Positions 25,012 to 38,148 are shown, counted from the stretch's first letter. The stretch: DNA of 64,000 nt from Anas platyrhynchos (GCF_047663525.1 NC_092588.1:143614001-143678000); one strand, 5' to 3'. Program-made: numbers and translations. The notes: generated from the sequence alone by a model not told the origin.

Positions 25012-26180
25012 CTTTTTTCCTTTTTCTGTCCCTCTGCAGCTGCCCGGGTGCCTCCTGCCAACGCAGATGGGGACACTGGGTACGACCCCAGGCCTGGCAC
25101 TGTGTCCAGCAGCTATTCCAGTGCTCCTTCTCCTCCCTTTTTTCAGCTAGGGCTTAGCAAGGGTTTAAGTCTTCTTTTTGCCAGCAGCTGCACACACTGG
25201 GTACTTGCTGCTATTGGCACTGAAGATCAGACTTTGGAGGGTAAATGTGCTTTCCGTGATGAAATCTGGTTGGGAGCGGTAAAGATCTGAGGGCTCCCTC
25301 AGCCAGAAAATTGGATCCGGCTTACCTGAATGTCAGGTCATCTGGGCTGGAGTTAATGAATAGCTCGGGATGAAGGTGGACAAACAGTGAGGGAGCTGCT
25401 CTGTGCACGTAGGAGCCTTGTTTGCTGCAGGGTCTGGCCCTTCACGCCGTCCTGCGGCTCCTCCTGGGAGGGGGCGAGCAGTGGCTGGTGCTGAGGACCC
25501 CAAATCAGAGCATGTCCCAAACCTGTGGGGTCTTCATGGCCTCGAGATGTCTCCTCTATCAGGAACTGGGTGAAATTGGCTGGCAGAGCCACACGTTGTC
25601 ACAGGCAGGTGAACAGACAGAACGGGTCAGGCTTTGGTGGTGGAAAATGCAGCTAGAAACCCTACACACATAGCCAGAGTCCTTAGGTTTTGTCCTAGGG
25701 AGAAATGCCTGGAGAGGTGGAAAAAGGTGGATTCTGCGAGGAAACCTTGGTGTATGGTAACTCCAAATAAGCCAAACTGCTCCAAGAGAGAATCCCCACT
25801 GTCCCAAGAGAGAAGTACCCTGTCCCCAGCAGCATCTCACAAGCTCTCTTTTCTCCGGGCCATGGGTAGGGTGCTGCCCATTTCAGGGTTTGCACAAATA
25901 AACACCAATTCCAGTTTCTTTCCAATGGCTCTGATTGTTTCTGCAAGACTGCTCAGTCACGGTTGTGTCCATGCACGTGTCCAAGATATCTTGGTTTGGA
26001 AAAGGGGTCAGGGACAAGGACAAAAAACGCAGAAAACACACCAAAAACATGATTCGTGGTTGCCATGGCTGTAATCCTGCCTGGCAACCCTGCACTGCCA
26101 CATCTGAATGAAAAAAGAATGGGTGAAGTGCATGGGTCTGCCACCCTGCCCTCCACCCCTCTCTTTTTGGGTGCAGGTAG

Positions 26181-26260
26181 CCACAGAATCACAGCACCAC
26201 AAAACAGGTGAGGTGGGAAGGGACTTGCAGAGGTCGTCTTGGGACCCCAGTCACCAGCCA
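26181..26260 (-). mobile_element. CR1 LINE 3'-end fragment
   Basis: The stretch begins with a degenerate form of the CR1 3' tail repeat (CACAGAATCACAG), followed by sequence resembling the conserved CR1 3' UTR, including GGTGGGAAGGGACTTGCAGA. Having the tail on the left means the element lies on the minus strand. Only about 80 bases are recognisable. CR1 is the dominant LINE of birds and is usually truncated at its 5' end. Confidence 0.6.
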
Positions 26261-29200
26261 TCGCCTTGTTTGTCCATCTTCTTCCTGACCAAGATGAGAT
26301 TGTTCCCTCCAGCTGACAGAGGCTGAAAAATACGGCTTAGATCTGATTTTCTACCACCACAGTTAGATTTTCTGTACTGTACAGGGGAAACAATGAAAGG
26401 TGAAATCCCTGTAGGGAAGGATTTGCGAAATTCTGCAGGAAATTGGTATTACAGATAATTGTTTCCTGCTGAGGGGATCTAACAGAACTTTGCAGAAAAG
26501 CTGCCCTTTTCAGCAATATCCACTGCAGTGTACCCAGGCACCAAAGTCTGTCTCTAGCACAAATGTGCTTCACTGCACATTTTCCTGCTGCACCTGAAAT
26601 CTAATATTGGTTAATTCCACCGGGATTTCCTTCATGAGAGACAACACGGTGTAAATGATAAACCTGTGAAATTGCAGATGAGGTGAAATGTTGGGTACTT
26701 TGGCCTCTGGAGCACCAAGACTTTGATTCTTAATGGCAGCTATTGAGTCTTGCCTTTTGAAGATGTGCAGGGAAAATTTATTGACTATCAGCAAAATCTT
26801 CTCTCCGAAGTAGGCTTGTACCATTAGAAGGCACTAGTTTTGTTCCACTAAGAATAAAAAATAAAAAAAACACTTATAAGCAGCATCATTCTTGTGTCTG
26901 GTTCCCAGTATTTTTAGAACAGGTCCTCTTGTTTTGGTCCCTGTTGAAGGTACTTTGTTAAAATAAGCCAGCATTATCAGAGTAACAGATACAGCAGTTG
27001 ATGTGATCCTGGGTTTTGCCATTATGTATAGTTATGGATGCATGTCCAGGTGTAAGCCAAGACACCTTTGGTAAGCTACTCTGAGCTTCAGTCATGCTAA
27101 CAGCGGATGGGGAAATGAGCCTTCAGACAATCTTTCCTCCTCATGCTCCTGCTAAACTTACCAAAGTAGGCAGACGGCCCTTTCTGGATCAGAAACTCCC
27201 GTCCATCGATCATAGCCCTCTTATTCAGCTGCCAACAGCTTTAGGCTTGAAGCAAACAGAGACTTTGAACTAGATAAAAGAAAACTTCTGCTTGCAATTA
27301 TTACAATCAGAACAAAACCAAGAGCGCTGTGACTGTTTTATTAATAAGTGTGCTTTGCTGTTCCCAACCTTTGCAAAATCCGCGTATCTGGCTCTCCAAG
27401 AATATTACTACTTGGACCTAGTTCATATGGATTGCAAAGGATAAAGACATTCCTGAAAGCTCACTTGCCAGCTCTGCTGCTCTGCCAGCAGCAGTAACTT
27501 GAGAAGGAATGATGGTCCCTTTGAAATACGGACTGCAGTGTGACTGGAGAACGGGGCCCAGCGAGATACACGTGCACGGACGGACCTACAGACAACCCGT
27601 TTTCCCCATCTTCACCCTTCTGCTGAGGGCACTGGAGGCAGAGAAGACGGCAATCCTGATCTTTGAAATCCTTTCAGAAACATGCCACCACGTTGGGCTG
27701 CCCTGGCAGTAGCAAGAGGAGGAAGGTGAAGAAGACTGGAGCAGAAGCTCAGATCTCAAGCTTTCCTTTTATGTCTCAGTCATAGCTTTATGAAGAATTG
27801 GAGCATTTTTGCAGGACTCAAGCGTGCTGGCAGTATCCGGTTTAACACGATAAACCTTGCTTGCCATCCCAAATTTACAAGCTATCAGATCAGCTCATCT
27901 GCTAGGTTGTTACAGCCCCTCCCTTACCTCATCAGGAGTCAATGTGTTATATCGATTATGCCTTTTACAGTCCAACATGGGTTTAAGTAAACTGCATTAA
28001 GTGTAGGGCTTAATGAGAAAACCAGCTTCTGCGTGTAGAGCCCTACCTGAGACACAGATCTGAAACGTGCGAGCGTCTGCTACACAGACCCTAACTGCTT
28101 TATCAGATGAGAGGAGAAACCTGGCAAAGCTTAACGATCTCGCAGCAAAAGACATGAACGAGGCTGAGAGGTTTCTGTCAGATCACCCAAACAGATACTC
28201 AGGCCGCGGGACGGTGTGCTGCCATCCCCGCTAATGAGTTCCCAGCACAAGCACCATTTCTCCAAAGAGTTTCCTGAGAGGTAATTGACTTTTTCAGGAG
28301 CAGAATGAATACACCATAGCAGAATAGCAGCTACGGTCTCTCGTGCTCCCTGTCAGTCACTGGAGTTCAATAACCAGATTTATGTTGCTATTTTGAGCCT
28401 TGTCTTGAGGAAAGAGGCACGTGGACAGACATACTCGGCAACGTAGTGGAAGAGTTTGTTAATGGGGGATTTTTATATCTTGTTAGGAGTGACTTTATGC
28501 TGTTCTTGTACATTTTTATTGATGGGTCGTGGTACAAGTGGCTTTGAGCCTGGCATCCCATGACCCATCCAACCTCCACGCACACTGGACTGCAGAGTCC
28601 ACCTGGCTCCAACTTCTCCTACCAAGCCCTCAGTAAAGAGGGCAACATCAGAAGGACTTCTGTTTGGATCCCACACAGGGAGTTGGAGGTTGGTTTGGAC
28701 ACCGACAGGGACAAGCAGCGCCAGCCAAGGTTTGAGCAAAAGCAGCTTGGACTCAGAGCCCACAGGGAATCAGAGAGCCCCTGAAGGTGGCCACCTTCCC
28801 CTGGAGAGGCAGGTTGTGGTGGCCAAGCCCTGCTAAGACAGCAGCACCTACAGCCACCCCCTTGCAGAAGTCCAGGTTTTTAAAGGAGTTCTGGGAAGGG
28901 GCGTACAAAAGGGAGAACCTAAGTCCTTAGGCAGCTGCGAATTGCTGTCTTGGATTTAGGCACCTAAGTGCTTTTTTGGACCTCATCCCAAACACTTCAT
29001 TGAGTGAGCGCTGCATTAGCTTTAACAACAGCCCGGTCAGGGGATAAGCAGCAGCACAAATGCTCCGAGCTGCTCTTCTAACTCATCCTAGGTTGCGAAC
29101 AAACGATCGGTGCAAAACCAGCTGCCCTGAGTTATGGTGCCATTGCCCCAAGCCGTTTCCTTCATCGCTTCTACAAGGAAACACCCCTCAGCAGCGCTTT

Positions 29201-30315
29201 CCTCGCTGCCTTTGCTGCCACAGTCAGCCTGGAGCGCTCCAGAAAGCTTCCGCTGACTTTGTGCTGAAATTGGTGAGCAGGTAGAGGACAGCAGTGTAAA
29301 GCAGCATTGTTTCTGTAGTCATTGTTTGCATCCTTCCTTAAATATAGAGAGGTCGCTTGGAAGGAGCTGAGCTACGCCCTGAGCTTTGGGACTCACTCTT
29401 ACACCTCCCTCCCGAGGCCTGTCAAATGCTTACAGGGTTTGTGGTGCTGCTCATGACCACAGAGCTCACATTAAGCAGAAAGAGAACAGAAAATCTTCTG
29501 GTAAAGAGGGGAAATAGATGGCAAAGCTTACCTTCTGTCACTCGGGACGCGTGTACACTGACTTTGGAGGACACACAGTCACAGGTGCACGCTGCCTGCG
29601 GGGCACAACAAAAGGCAGAGCTGAAGTAAGACGACTCATTTCCATTTCAATTTTCTCCTTGTAGTGGATGCGATTCAGCTTTGCCCGATGTTGTCTGCCC
29701 GACTGTAGCTGCATGTGCCTGGGAGTGCTTAGACTCCTTTCAGACAGCTCATTCAGAGGCTGACTGGCTGCTTTTCTCCCAGAGCCCGCTGCGGACAAAC
29801 AAGGCTCTCAAAACCAGCCTGAACTAAGGGTCTCCTTCTAGATCCAGGTCTCTGTAATACTTGAGAGGTGAAGCGAGGTCTTGTGAGGTCCCTGCTGTCT
29901 GGGAAATGGACATGGGACCCCCCAGAGCGGGGACTTGTCTGTGGGGATGACCGGGTTGGGACAGGCTGGCAGTGTGATTGAAGGGTGTGTGGTGTACCTG
30001 GACCCAGTCTTTGCACGGCATGCCTCCTGATGCGAGGCTGCGTGACACTTCTGTGCTGCCATGCGGCCTGCCAAAATACAGGGGGTGAAGCTTCAGCCTG
30101 TGGAAGACAGGATGTGACAAATTAAGGCTTCCGCGGTGGTTGTTTCTGATCCGCAATAGAGAAAATACAGCGTAAGTATAGGTGTAATCTCCACTGATGA
30201 GTCTAAAAGCCCTCTGGTGACTCAGACAGGCTGCGTAAGTTGTACAGGAGGCAGCCTCAAGCCAAAACAACCTAGTAAAATGCCTTTTGATTAATCTGAA
30301 TGAGGCTTTGCCCAA

Positions 30316-30825
30316 TTAATATTTTTTATTATTTTGGTGCCTGGTTCCATTTTCCCTCTGGTGCTGGACAGACGGAGAGTTCGGCTCAACAAGAATAGCA
30401 TTTAGCATGAGAGCTTGGACTTCCCCACCTTCCAAACAAGACTTATTCATAATATCAGTATCAGATTCCACAAGACTGCGTAAGAAATTAATAGACTTCA
30501 AAGACTTCCATGCTACAATACACCCCCTACACACCTGCAACCCTTTACGGTGCAGGCGTATGTTCTTCTGCTGGTGCTGTGATCCTTTTGCACGGTTGTT
30601 GTAATTTAGCAGGTTATCAAGCCAAATTGTGTTTCCATAATGTTGCTCAGAAAGTTCTGGGCATGAATACTTTCCTTGAAGAAGTGTCTCCTCTCCAGTC
30701 CAATGCAAGTGGACACTAGTTAGGAAACGGGGATGAGACCAGTATTTGAGTAAGTACAAACTCTCCTGCAAAACAATACGAGAGTGAGTAAGAGTTAGCT
30801 GCAAGAACAAACTACACAAGCACAA
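30316..30825 (-). other. Unidentified 169-codon minus-strand ORF
   Basis: A long open frame on the minus strand in an AT-balanced region without homopolymers. No domain, signal peptide or membrane segment is visible and I do not recognise a family. It could be part of an old mobile element, a lncRNA exon or chance. I report it because it is longer than most background ORFs here and is not explained by low complexity. Confidence 0.12.
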
Positions 30826-31663
30826 GGCAAGTTTATCACTGTGGGTCTACAGACCCCACTCACATCTAAACCTGTACCCCGGTGGGAGTGAGGGGGAAGG
30901 AAAGCAGCTTGTTGAGCATGCCTCTGTGCCACGGGGATGCTTTATGCAGCTATGTTTTTCTATTTCGGACCCGCACTTGACGCAGAGGTGGGCCCGTGCT
31001 GCCCCCACAGATAACAGCATGCTCCTGAGGTGATTTCACAGCTTCAAGGCAGGCGCTTGGAAAAGATTTTTCTATTAAGAATGGATTTGAGCCCTAATCC
31101 CTTCACCCCCCGGCACATCAGAGTGACAGGTCCCTGCTCCCTGATAACAAACCCCCGCTGTGCCCCTGCCTGCTCCCCTCACGGAGAGCTGCGTGGGGCG
31201 GCTGCGCTGCCCTGGCCGCCCTCCAGAGCCTGGGGATCTGTGTAATCTCCCGTGTCAAGATGTGTTTGGATACAGAAAGCTGCACCATCCTGGAGTATAT
31301 CAGCTAGATAACCAGAGCGGCCTGCCCCAGGGAGACAGATTCCTTGTGCTCCATGTCCAAAATCCGTCCCTCCACGGCCTTTCTGCTCGGCCTTCAACCC
31401 TGAGCGACACTCGTGTCTTCAAGGGGCTGTTCTCTGGGAGATAAACATAGCTCTCCTGGCTCAAAAATTACAAGCCATTCTCACATATATATTTTTTTTC
31501 TCTTTAACAGACTGTAATTTCAGCTTTTTGGGTGAGGCTTTTTGTGGGAATGGCCTGGCACGAAGGGGTCTTGCAAACTCTTGCTGAACTCTGTGAGTCG
31601 TCCCCTTACGGGCAGCCCAGCCTCGTGCTCCTGCCCCTGCCACCACGCTGAGCTTCTTCTACA

Positions 31664-31731
31664 GTAAAATAAAATAAAATAAAATAAAATAAAATGAAAT
31701 ATAAAATAAAATAAAATAAAATAAATAAAAT
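31664..31731. repeat. (AAAAT)n pentanucleotide microsatellite
   Basis: About 13 AAAAT units with a GAAAT variant and two short units in the middle and at the end. The interruptions suggest an older array than the AAAGG array at 19.5 kb. Confidence 0.95.
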
Positions 31732-34700
31732 AGCCCAGTTTTCTGCCCTTGGTATCTCATAAAACGAGCTCGCGTAGCTCCGTGGCAGGGAGGCAGTATT
31801 TCAGAAAGGGCAGTGCTGCCCTTTGAAAATGTAATGCTGCCACAGCTGAAGGCTGGAGTTGGTGAGCTGAAGTTAAATAGCTATTATTTAAATCCTTATG
31901 GAACTAATAGGAACGATGCCGCAGAGCATTTACAGCAAGAGCCGTTTTATTGTGTGCTGTGGTTTGGTATTAAAATGCACTATTTCCGTGATGTTCCCCA
32001 GTGTGAACCTGTGGTCCTTGGGGAAGGGCTTACGGCAGAGCGCAGCCCCTCCAGACTCAGCTTCTTGATATTTACTGCTGCAACCATGGGTTCTTTTGTT
32101 GCCTGTATGTGTTTTTCATTTGCTCCTTACGAACCCCAGGGCTTCAGTTGTATCTTCGAGCAGTGACTGCCACAGCCTAACTACATGCAGCAGAAATACT
32201 TCCAAATCCCTACATCAGTACTGGATTTGCCATCTTCCAGCTAACTGTTTATATGTGTATGTTCAGGAAAGGGAGGAAACATTCCCAAACTACCTGTCCT
32301 GTTTCTATGTTATTTTGCATGTTTTTATCACCCCACCTCGTGTGCGTCCCTTCCATCAGGTGCCCCACTACTTCAGCCTTCACTCTCCCAGATAAAGAGC
32401 TGCTCAGCACACACACGCTGTGTCCTTGTGAGTTAAATTATTTATGCTGCTAAGAACAATTTTGCAGCTGTTCTGAAGATGAAGTTGCTTTTATTTTTAT
32501 TTTTTTTTTCAAGGTAGCTTTGTAATTAGCTTCATGAAAAGGCAAAGGATCTTCAGCCGATGCCTGTGGGCGACCTGAATTTGCTCTCAGCCTTCCCCAT
32601 GAAGCCAATAGGTCACCATCTGACCTCCCCACAGTGAATCTGGTGTCACAGTTGGACAGTGCTGTGGTGAAAAACTCTGTGAGAGGACAGGGTGCACCCA
32701 GCTGCTTGCCCAGACCAGCACTGGATATCAGGCATGACCCTGGGGGCTGCTGAGTGTCGCTTGGGAGCACCCCAAGTAACAGTGAAGCAGGCATTTAGAC
32801 CATCAAGATCTTGTGGTAAAATATGAGATCCTACCAGAGCCCGTTCTTCTTTTACTTTATTTGAAGCGTGCTTTCATCAGAATATTCCACGGTGATGTTA
32901 GTGGGATCACAGCCCTTGCTAACCCCTGCTTTTTGACTAGAGAAATACAGCTAAAACCTGTCCCATGCTTGCAAAAAGACCACTTCTCTGTTGTATACAT
33001 CTCAAATGTCTGTTCTCAGCCGTGACCTCGTCTGCAAGACTTCACTCCCTAATGAGTGACACGTGGATCATTAGCAGAAACGATGATGTGGCCATCAAAG
33101 CCCTTGTGAGCATCAGCAGAGATGCAATAGTGTCTCTAGTGTACTGTTTGTATACCCTTGGGCATCCAAATTTCAAACTAGGAAAAGTAGGCCGGATCCA
33201 GCACCAATATTCTTTGCTATCACACAACTATTCCCCTTTGATCCACCCCTGCCTTCTCCGGCCTCTTCTCCATCCCCAGCACCTTCCCGGGAGGCCTGCT
33301 GGAGCTCCCAGCCCTTCTTGAGAGCTTTTCAGCTGAACGACTGTACAAATATTTTAGTCAGAAGGCTCTTCTGAAAAATTAGGCCTAACAGTTGTGTTCC
33401 CCGTCTGGGTGATGGGAGCAATTCCTGTTAGAACTTCCCACCTCTCCGGGGTGTTGTGATGAGAAGCTCATTCATATTTCCTGAGCACCCCGAGCCAAGT
33501 CCTTGAATAAAAGAGCTGCAAGGATTGTTTTAACAATATTTAGCACTTCAAAAGTTTTAGAAACACTACCTAATTTTCCCAAATGTAAAACAGCTAAAAT
33601 TTGAAGGGTAATTTGCGTGCCACACCTCAACCTCTTCAGCAGCCTTCTCAATGTTCAGGTGTCTTCACACACAGTGTGTGTGAACAGTTCTTCTGGGTTA
33701 ATTACTTTTTTATTTTTTTCTTTTTTATCCATGTTTTCTAACCTCCAACATGCATTTGGGTGTCATACAGATGCTCACTTAGTCCTTATATCTAAAGGAA
33801 ACTACATGCCAGCAGTGCACTGACCCACTGCTCTGGGACACTTAGGAAGTGGTGAAGTAGTTAAGGAACTGAATTCCCAAATATCAGCTCAAAATACAGC
33901 TAAAGAAGTAAGGAGGACAAACGAAAACATCTCCTCTCCATGGCAATGCTTAGTGTTTCCCTTGATGTAGCTATAAAATATCTGAAGCTCCTCTGTTCCA
34001 AACTGAAGAGGTGCCAATTCTATAAACAGGTGATTACTGGCGGGAGGAGTAATGTGACATTACTTGTGTTTTCTTGCAAAAGTGTAATATCTGTTTTGTT
34101 TATGAATAGCATCTGTTCTAAGAAAGTTTCATATATCATGGCTGCAACATGCCCTATAGGACGGACAAGAGGAAAAAAATAAGCAGGGTTTTAATAGCAC
34201 ATCTGTGGCTAGTTAGTTATGGTAAACTTCAGGTATGTGGTGATTTCAGCATGTGTTCCTAAATACATCCCCAGCAACTGGATCTAAGACAAACGCTGTT
34301 ACTGCGTTTCGGGGAATAATTAATGTACCTAGTCACTTAAAACCACACCAAAATCTGATGGAATCTGGTTGACCTCGAGGTAAAAATCACTGACACAAGA
34401 TCATTTAAAGATAGAAGGCTGAAAGCTTGCAACAAGCTAGGTAGGGACGGCACGACTGCCCTGGCCCTGAGCAGCAGTGCTGATGATGGGACACAAAGCA
34501 CAGAGGAGTCCTGGCGAGGGAGGCGTTCAAGCCAGAGTGAATTATAAAGGCATAAAGCAGCAATAACTTGCACCGAGCAGACCAGAACTTCCCATTCACT
34601 CATCACACAGCCATGGCCAGCAGCAGCGCTAGGGCTGAGGAGCTGGCCAGTGTGCAGCATGCGCCGTGTTTTTCCTTTTCCCCTCCCTGCACATGAATCC

Positions 34701-37119
34701 ATCTGTATTTCCCCCATCTGGCCTGGCTCTCCTGCGTTTGTACGTTCCTGTTTTCCATGATTTTCACCCATCTCAAGAGCCCTCAGTGGCCGAGCCCTGT
34801 CCCAGAGGCTTCAGGGCTCTTTTCTCTTCTGCAGCCCCCAGTTGTATGTTTCTCTCGCAGGCACATTTAGTTCTTACAGCTGTTTTAGGTTGGGAGTGCC
34901 AAACAGAAGAAGGTCCGACTGTGGTCCCCTTCTCCAGAAAGAGCCAGGGTAGGAACATCTCCACAGGACCGTGGGCTTTGCAGGGGAGCAATGCTCCACC
35001 AGCCATGCACATTTACTGCCATCACACACCAAAAAAAAGCAGAATTGCTTTCCTCCCTCCTCTGCTTTTCCTTATCTTTGCCTTTCTCCAAGCATCCTTG
35101 CCCTTCTCCACCTGAGTGAGACCACGACCCCACCGATCTGGGCACTGAGCTGGGGAAAAACCAGAAGCTCCATCTGCTCCAGGAGTCTCCTTGCTAGCAG
35201 GCTGAGGGCAAGATGCAGGAGGGGCAAAAAAAGTCCCCAAAAGCCACGTTGCTGTGGAGGGGCAGAGCACTCGGAGCTCCCCAGCCGCAGTCCCATGTCT
35301 TCGTGCCATATACCAGTCCTCTGCTCAGCCCCCCTTACATGGGATTTGGGGCTGCAGCTGTTCACAGTCGCTAATTGTGAATCCAGCCTGAGAGAATGCC
35401 CAGATCATCTTGAAAATGATGCGATTTGCTTTCTGGTGTCAGGCCACAGGGCTATGTCCAGGTCGTGTTTTCAGGCTTTTCTCTGTAACAGGAGAGCCAG
35501 AAGCACAGGTGGCTGTTCTCTTTGTTTTAGGAGGAAAGCTGTTTCTCATTTCAAGGCCTTTTGACTTTAAGGCAACCTCCGGAGAGTGCAGGACTCCTAA
35601 CAACTTTGCAGAAGTGCCATCATTCAAGGGCTGCACCTCCCTCTGCAGCCCACCACGTACCCTCAGAAGAGGAACAACAAAAATACCCCCAAACGCAGAG
35701 ATGCAAACAGCACCTGGCTTTGGGGTGTGCTGCGTTGTGTGCTTTTACCGTGCTCTCTGCAGGCAGTGAACTCCCGAGGGCAAGGACATGACCCTTCCCT
35801 TCACGTTGACATTGTTCAGAACATGACACAGGCTTCCTCCTCCGGAGGGGCTGCTCCAGCTGGTGCCCCCCACCAGCTCCCAGTGCTGCAGCACTCACTC
35901 TGTGTCCTAACCCCCAACAGGGAGGTTTGGGCTCAGGAAGGAGGGATGTCAGCAGGACCATCTCTTACAGCCAAGCAAACAGCCCCGAGCTGCAGCCATG
36001 CAGATGAGGAAATCATCCTGAATTTTTATTTATTTTTTCATACAAGACAGTAGAGACAGGTATTAAAAAAACACCTCCCAATTTGCCTGTCAGCGTCAAG
36101 ATATTAAAATAATAAACCTTAACTAGTGCCAGCAAGGCCTCTTTGATGGAAACCTGTGCTACCATCACGCCCACATGAAGCTGTGCTCTGACAAAACCCA
36201 GTCTTTCTGCTCATTTACTGCCAGCCACAAGGCTTTGCTGTGGGCAAAATACAGGGCTACCTGACCAGCAAAGCTGCGGGAGCTGCACGGGTGCCCCGCA
36301 GGGCGGGAGGTGAGGTGCTGCACGGGGTCCTGCTGCAGGTCCCCCTGCCACCAGACGTGCTGCCCTTGGGGATGCTTCGTTTGCCAGTGGCTGCAGGCAC
36401 AGAGCCTCGCTGCTGGAAGGTGAAAGGAGATGCCTGAAGAAAAGCAGGACAATGATGATTACACCGAAAGCAGGGCACCAGGAACCTGCACCTGGTTCTG
36501 GACTCTCCTGCCCAGCTCCTGGAGTTATCGCTGAACTTCCAGCCCCTGCTTCCCCACTCTTCGCCAGAGCATGTATTGAATAGGGCTCTGTTTGTGAACA
36601 TGTGTGAAGTGCTTTGATGGCCTAGGGTAAAAGTCAATTAAGACATGGCGAGCAGTTGGCAGGCCCAAGGAATTGCTGAAGTAAATGATTCACAAACATA
36701 CCCTTTCCAGAGCATCATTAAACTGAAGTAGATTTTCAAATGATTCACCTGTTTCTCAAGGCTGACTAAATGATGGGGAGTGAAGAGGTGGGGAAGCAGG
36801 CAACCAATAATGCTTCAAAGTGTGACAGTGAAAACCATGGCGAGGACGAGCCCTTTGGGCATGCGGTCTGCCCAGGCCAGCAGACGTGGCAGCTGAAGAA
36901 GGACGTGTGCTGATCCCTCTCCCTCTTTGCTAGACTCTTTCTGCAGCTCATCCCCGTGCAGGGAAAGTTGATATTTTCCATCAAGTGCCCACATGGGAGT
37001 GTGCTCCCTGCAGGGCTCCGGGGTCAGGCCCTTCTGTGTCACCTTCCCGGAGGGATGTACAGGTGCTGGACGTGTCCCCAGCTCCTGGTGAGCAGGCTTG
37101 TGCTGGGTGGGCTGCAGTC
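31732..37119. other. Intergenic DNA upstream of the JCAD promoter
   Basis: No recognised gene. An old CR1 remnant lies at about 32060-32400. Everything else is unique-looking sequence with short chance ORFs on both strands. As the last 5 kb before the JCAD CpG island, it could hold regulatory elements, but I cannot point to one with support. Confidence 0.55.
32060..32400 (-). mobile_element. Ancient CR1 LINE remnant (3' part)
   Basis: The + strand resembles the reverse complement of old CR1 3' regions. Recognisable parts include the stretch around 32160-32185 (GACTGCCACAGCCTAACT) and the following stretch with AGAAATACTTCC, which corresponds to the well conserved AAGAAGTACTTCC block. The order of blocks matches the family but divergence is high, so edges are approximate. 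The element is on the minus strand and non-functional. Confidence 0.65.
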
Positions 37120-37530
37120 ATAGAATCAGGGAAACATTAAGGTTGGAAAAGACCTCCAAGATCATCTGGTCCAACCATCGCTCTACCACCAATGTCACCC
37201 ACTAAACCATGTCCCTGAGCACCAGGTCCAACCTTTCCTTGAACACCCCCAGGGACGGTGCCTCCACCACCTCCCTGGGCAACCCGTCCCGGTGCCTGAC
37301 TGCTCTTTCTGAGCAGAAATATCTCCTCATTTCCAATCTAAACCTCCCCTGGCGCAACTTGAGATTCTCTCTAGTCCCATCACTGGTTATCTGTGAGAAG
37401 AGCCCGACCCCAGCTCCCCACCCCTTCCCTTCAGGCAGCAGCAGAGAGCAATGAGCTCTCCCCTCAGCCTCCCCTTCCCCAGCCCAAACCCCCCCCAGCT
37501 CCCTCAGCCGCTCCTCACAGGCCTCCCGCG
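37120..37530 (-). mobile_element. CR1 LINE, truncated, next to JCAD promoter
   Basis: The stretch starts with the CR1 tail (TCATAGAATCA) and continues with the typical 3' block (GGTTGGAAAAGACCTCCAAG). Read on the minus strand, a frame ending at 37202 gives the CR1 C-terminal pattern [20 protein letters not shown] through LVLRDMV, the tail of the reverse-transcriptase ORF. The element is heavily truncated at its 5' side, which merges into CpG-island sequence near 37530. It is relatively well preserved, so younger than the other CR1 pieces here. The style resembles CR1 copies of Galloanserae, from memory. Confidence 0.93.
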
Positions 37531-37550
37531 GCCGCTCCGCCCCGCTCCTC

Positions 37551-37650
37551 CCGTCCCATCCCAGCCCGTCCCAGCCCATCCCAGCCCATCCCAGTCCGTC
37601 CCAGTCCGTCCCAGCCCATCCCAGCCCGTCCCGCCCCGTCCCGCCCCGCC
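37551..37650. repeat. 10-bp minisatellite in the promoter
   Basis: Ten tandem units of ten bases of the form CCAGCCCATC, with CCAGCCCGTC, CCAGTCCGTC and CCGCCCCGTC variants. The last units grade into GC boxes. It lies between the CR1 element and the probable end of exon 1. Translated ORFs across it (GWDGLGW or PVPAHPS repeats) are artefacts. Confidence 0.93.
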
Positions 37651-37699
37651 GCGGGTGGCGGGCCCCGCAGGCTCGGCGCCTCCCGGCTGCCGCGGAGCG
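37640..37699 (+). other. JCAD: JCAD exon 1, non-coding (start uncertain)
   Basis: The 3' edge is set by the donor GTGAGT at 37700-37705. The 5' edge is a guess, placed after the last GC box. Human JCAD also has a non-coding first exon. The final base of the exon is G, which after splicing becomes the -3 base of the upstream ORF start in exon 2. No transcript evidence is available, and another first exon cannot be excluded. Confidence 0.5.
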
Positions 37700-38148
37700 G
37701 TGAGTGCCGGGGGGGGGGGGGGAACGGGCATGGGGTTGGGGGAGCTCGGGGACGAGCTGCAGGAGGCTGTGGGGTCACCCTGCACCTGCTGGGACCCCTC
37801 GGTGAAAGGGGGGTCCGCCGGCAGCCCCCCAGCTCCCCCGGGGAGGTTTGGGGGGGGCCGCGGCTGGAGCAGCCCGCAGGGGTCCCCGCGGTGCGGGGTG
37901 GCTGCAGGGGGGGGAGCAGCAGCAGGCTCCCCTTTGGGGGTCTGGGCTCGTGTCTGCACGGCAGTTGTTGGGGTCTGGTGGTTGGTTTCCCTTTTCCCTG
38001 TCCCAAAGCGCTTGCTGTGACGGAGGGGATCAGCGCTGCGGTGTCAGAAGGGGTCTGCGCCCGTATGGCACTTGGGTATGGGCTCAGGATTACAAGGGGC
38101 GGCCTCACTCTGTCCCTAGGTCCATGCCAGTGGGCTCTTGCATCTATT

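Larger units (their letters stand above)
19852..31663. other. Intergenic DNA with a CR1 remnant and short repeats
   Basis: No recognised gene. Features listed separately are the short CR1 3' end near 26.2 kb, a GTTT repeat near 24.99 kb and an unidentified ORF at 30316-30825. Near 28950-28975 the motif TTAGGCACCTAAGTG resembles motifs found in old sauropsid interspersed repeats, but this is too short to classify. The remaining ORFs are short and chance-like. Confidence 0.55.
37500..37900 (+). promoter_or_regulatory. JCAD: CpG-island promoter of JCAD
   Basis: GC content and CpG density rise sharply here relative to the surroundings. CCGCCCC boxes, of the type bound by Sp/KLF factors, occur at 37537, 37631 and 37641. 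No TATA box is evident, as expected for a CpG-island promoter. A consensus splice donor (GTGAGT) at 37700 suggests transcription starts upstream of it on the + strand. The next matching acceptor with a coding exon is JCAD exon 2. Assignment to JCAD is inferred from position and strand; the exact start site cannot be seen. Confidence 0.7.

Noticed and set aside
28940..28980. A TTAGGCACCTAAG-type motif reminiscent of old sauropsid repeats
   Set aside because: Too short to assign to any repeat family by eye.
34971..35564. A 197-codon + strand ORF upstream of JCAD
   Set aside because: Ser/Cys/Arg-rich translation without any recognisable motif, with several competing frames; treated as chance.
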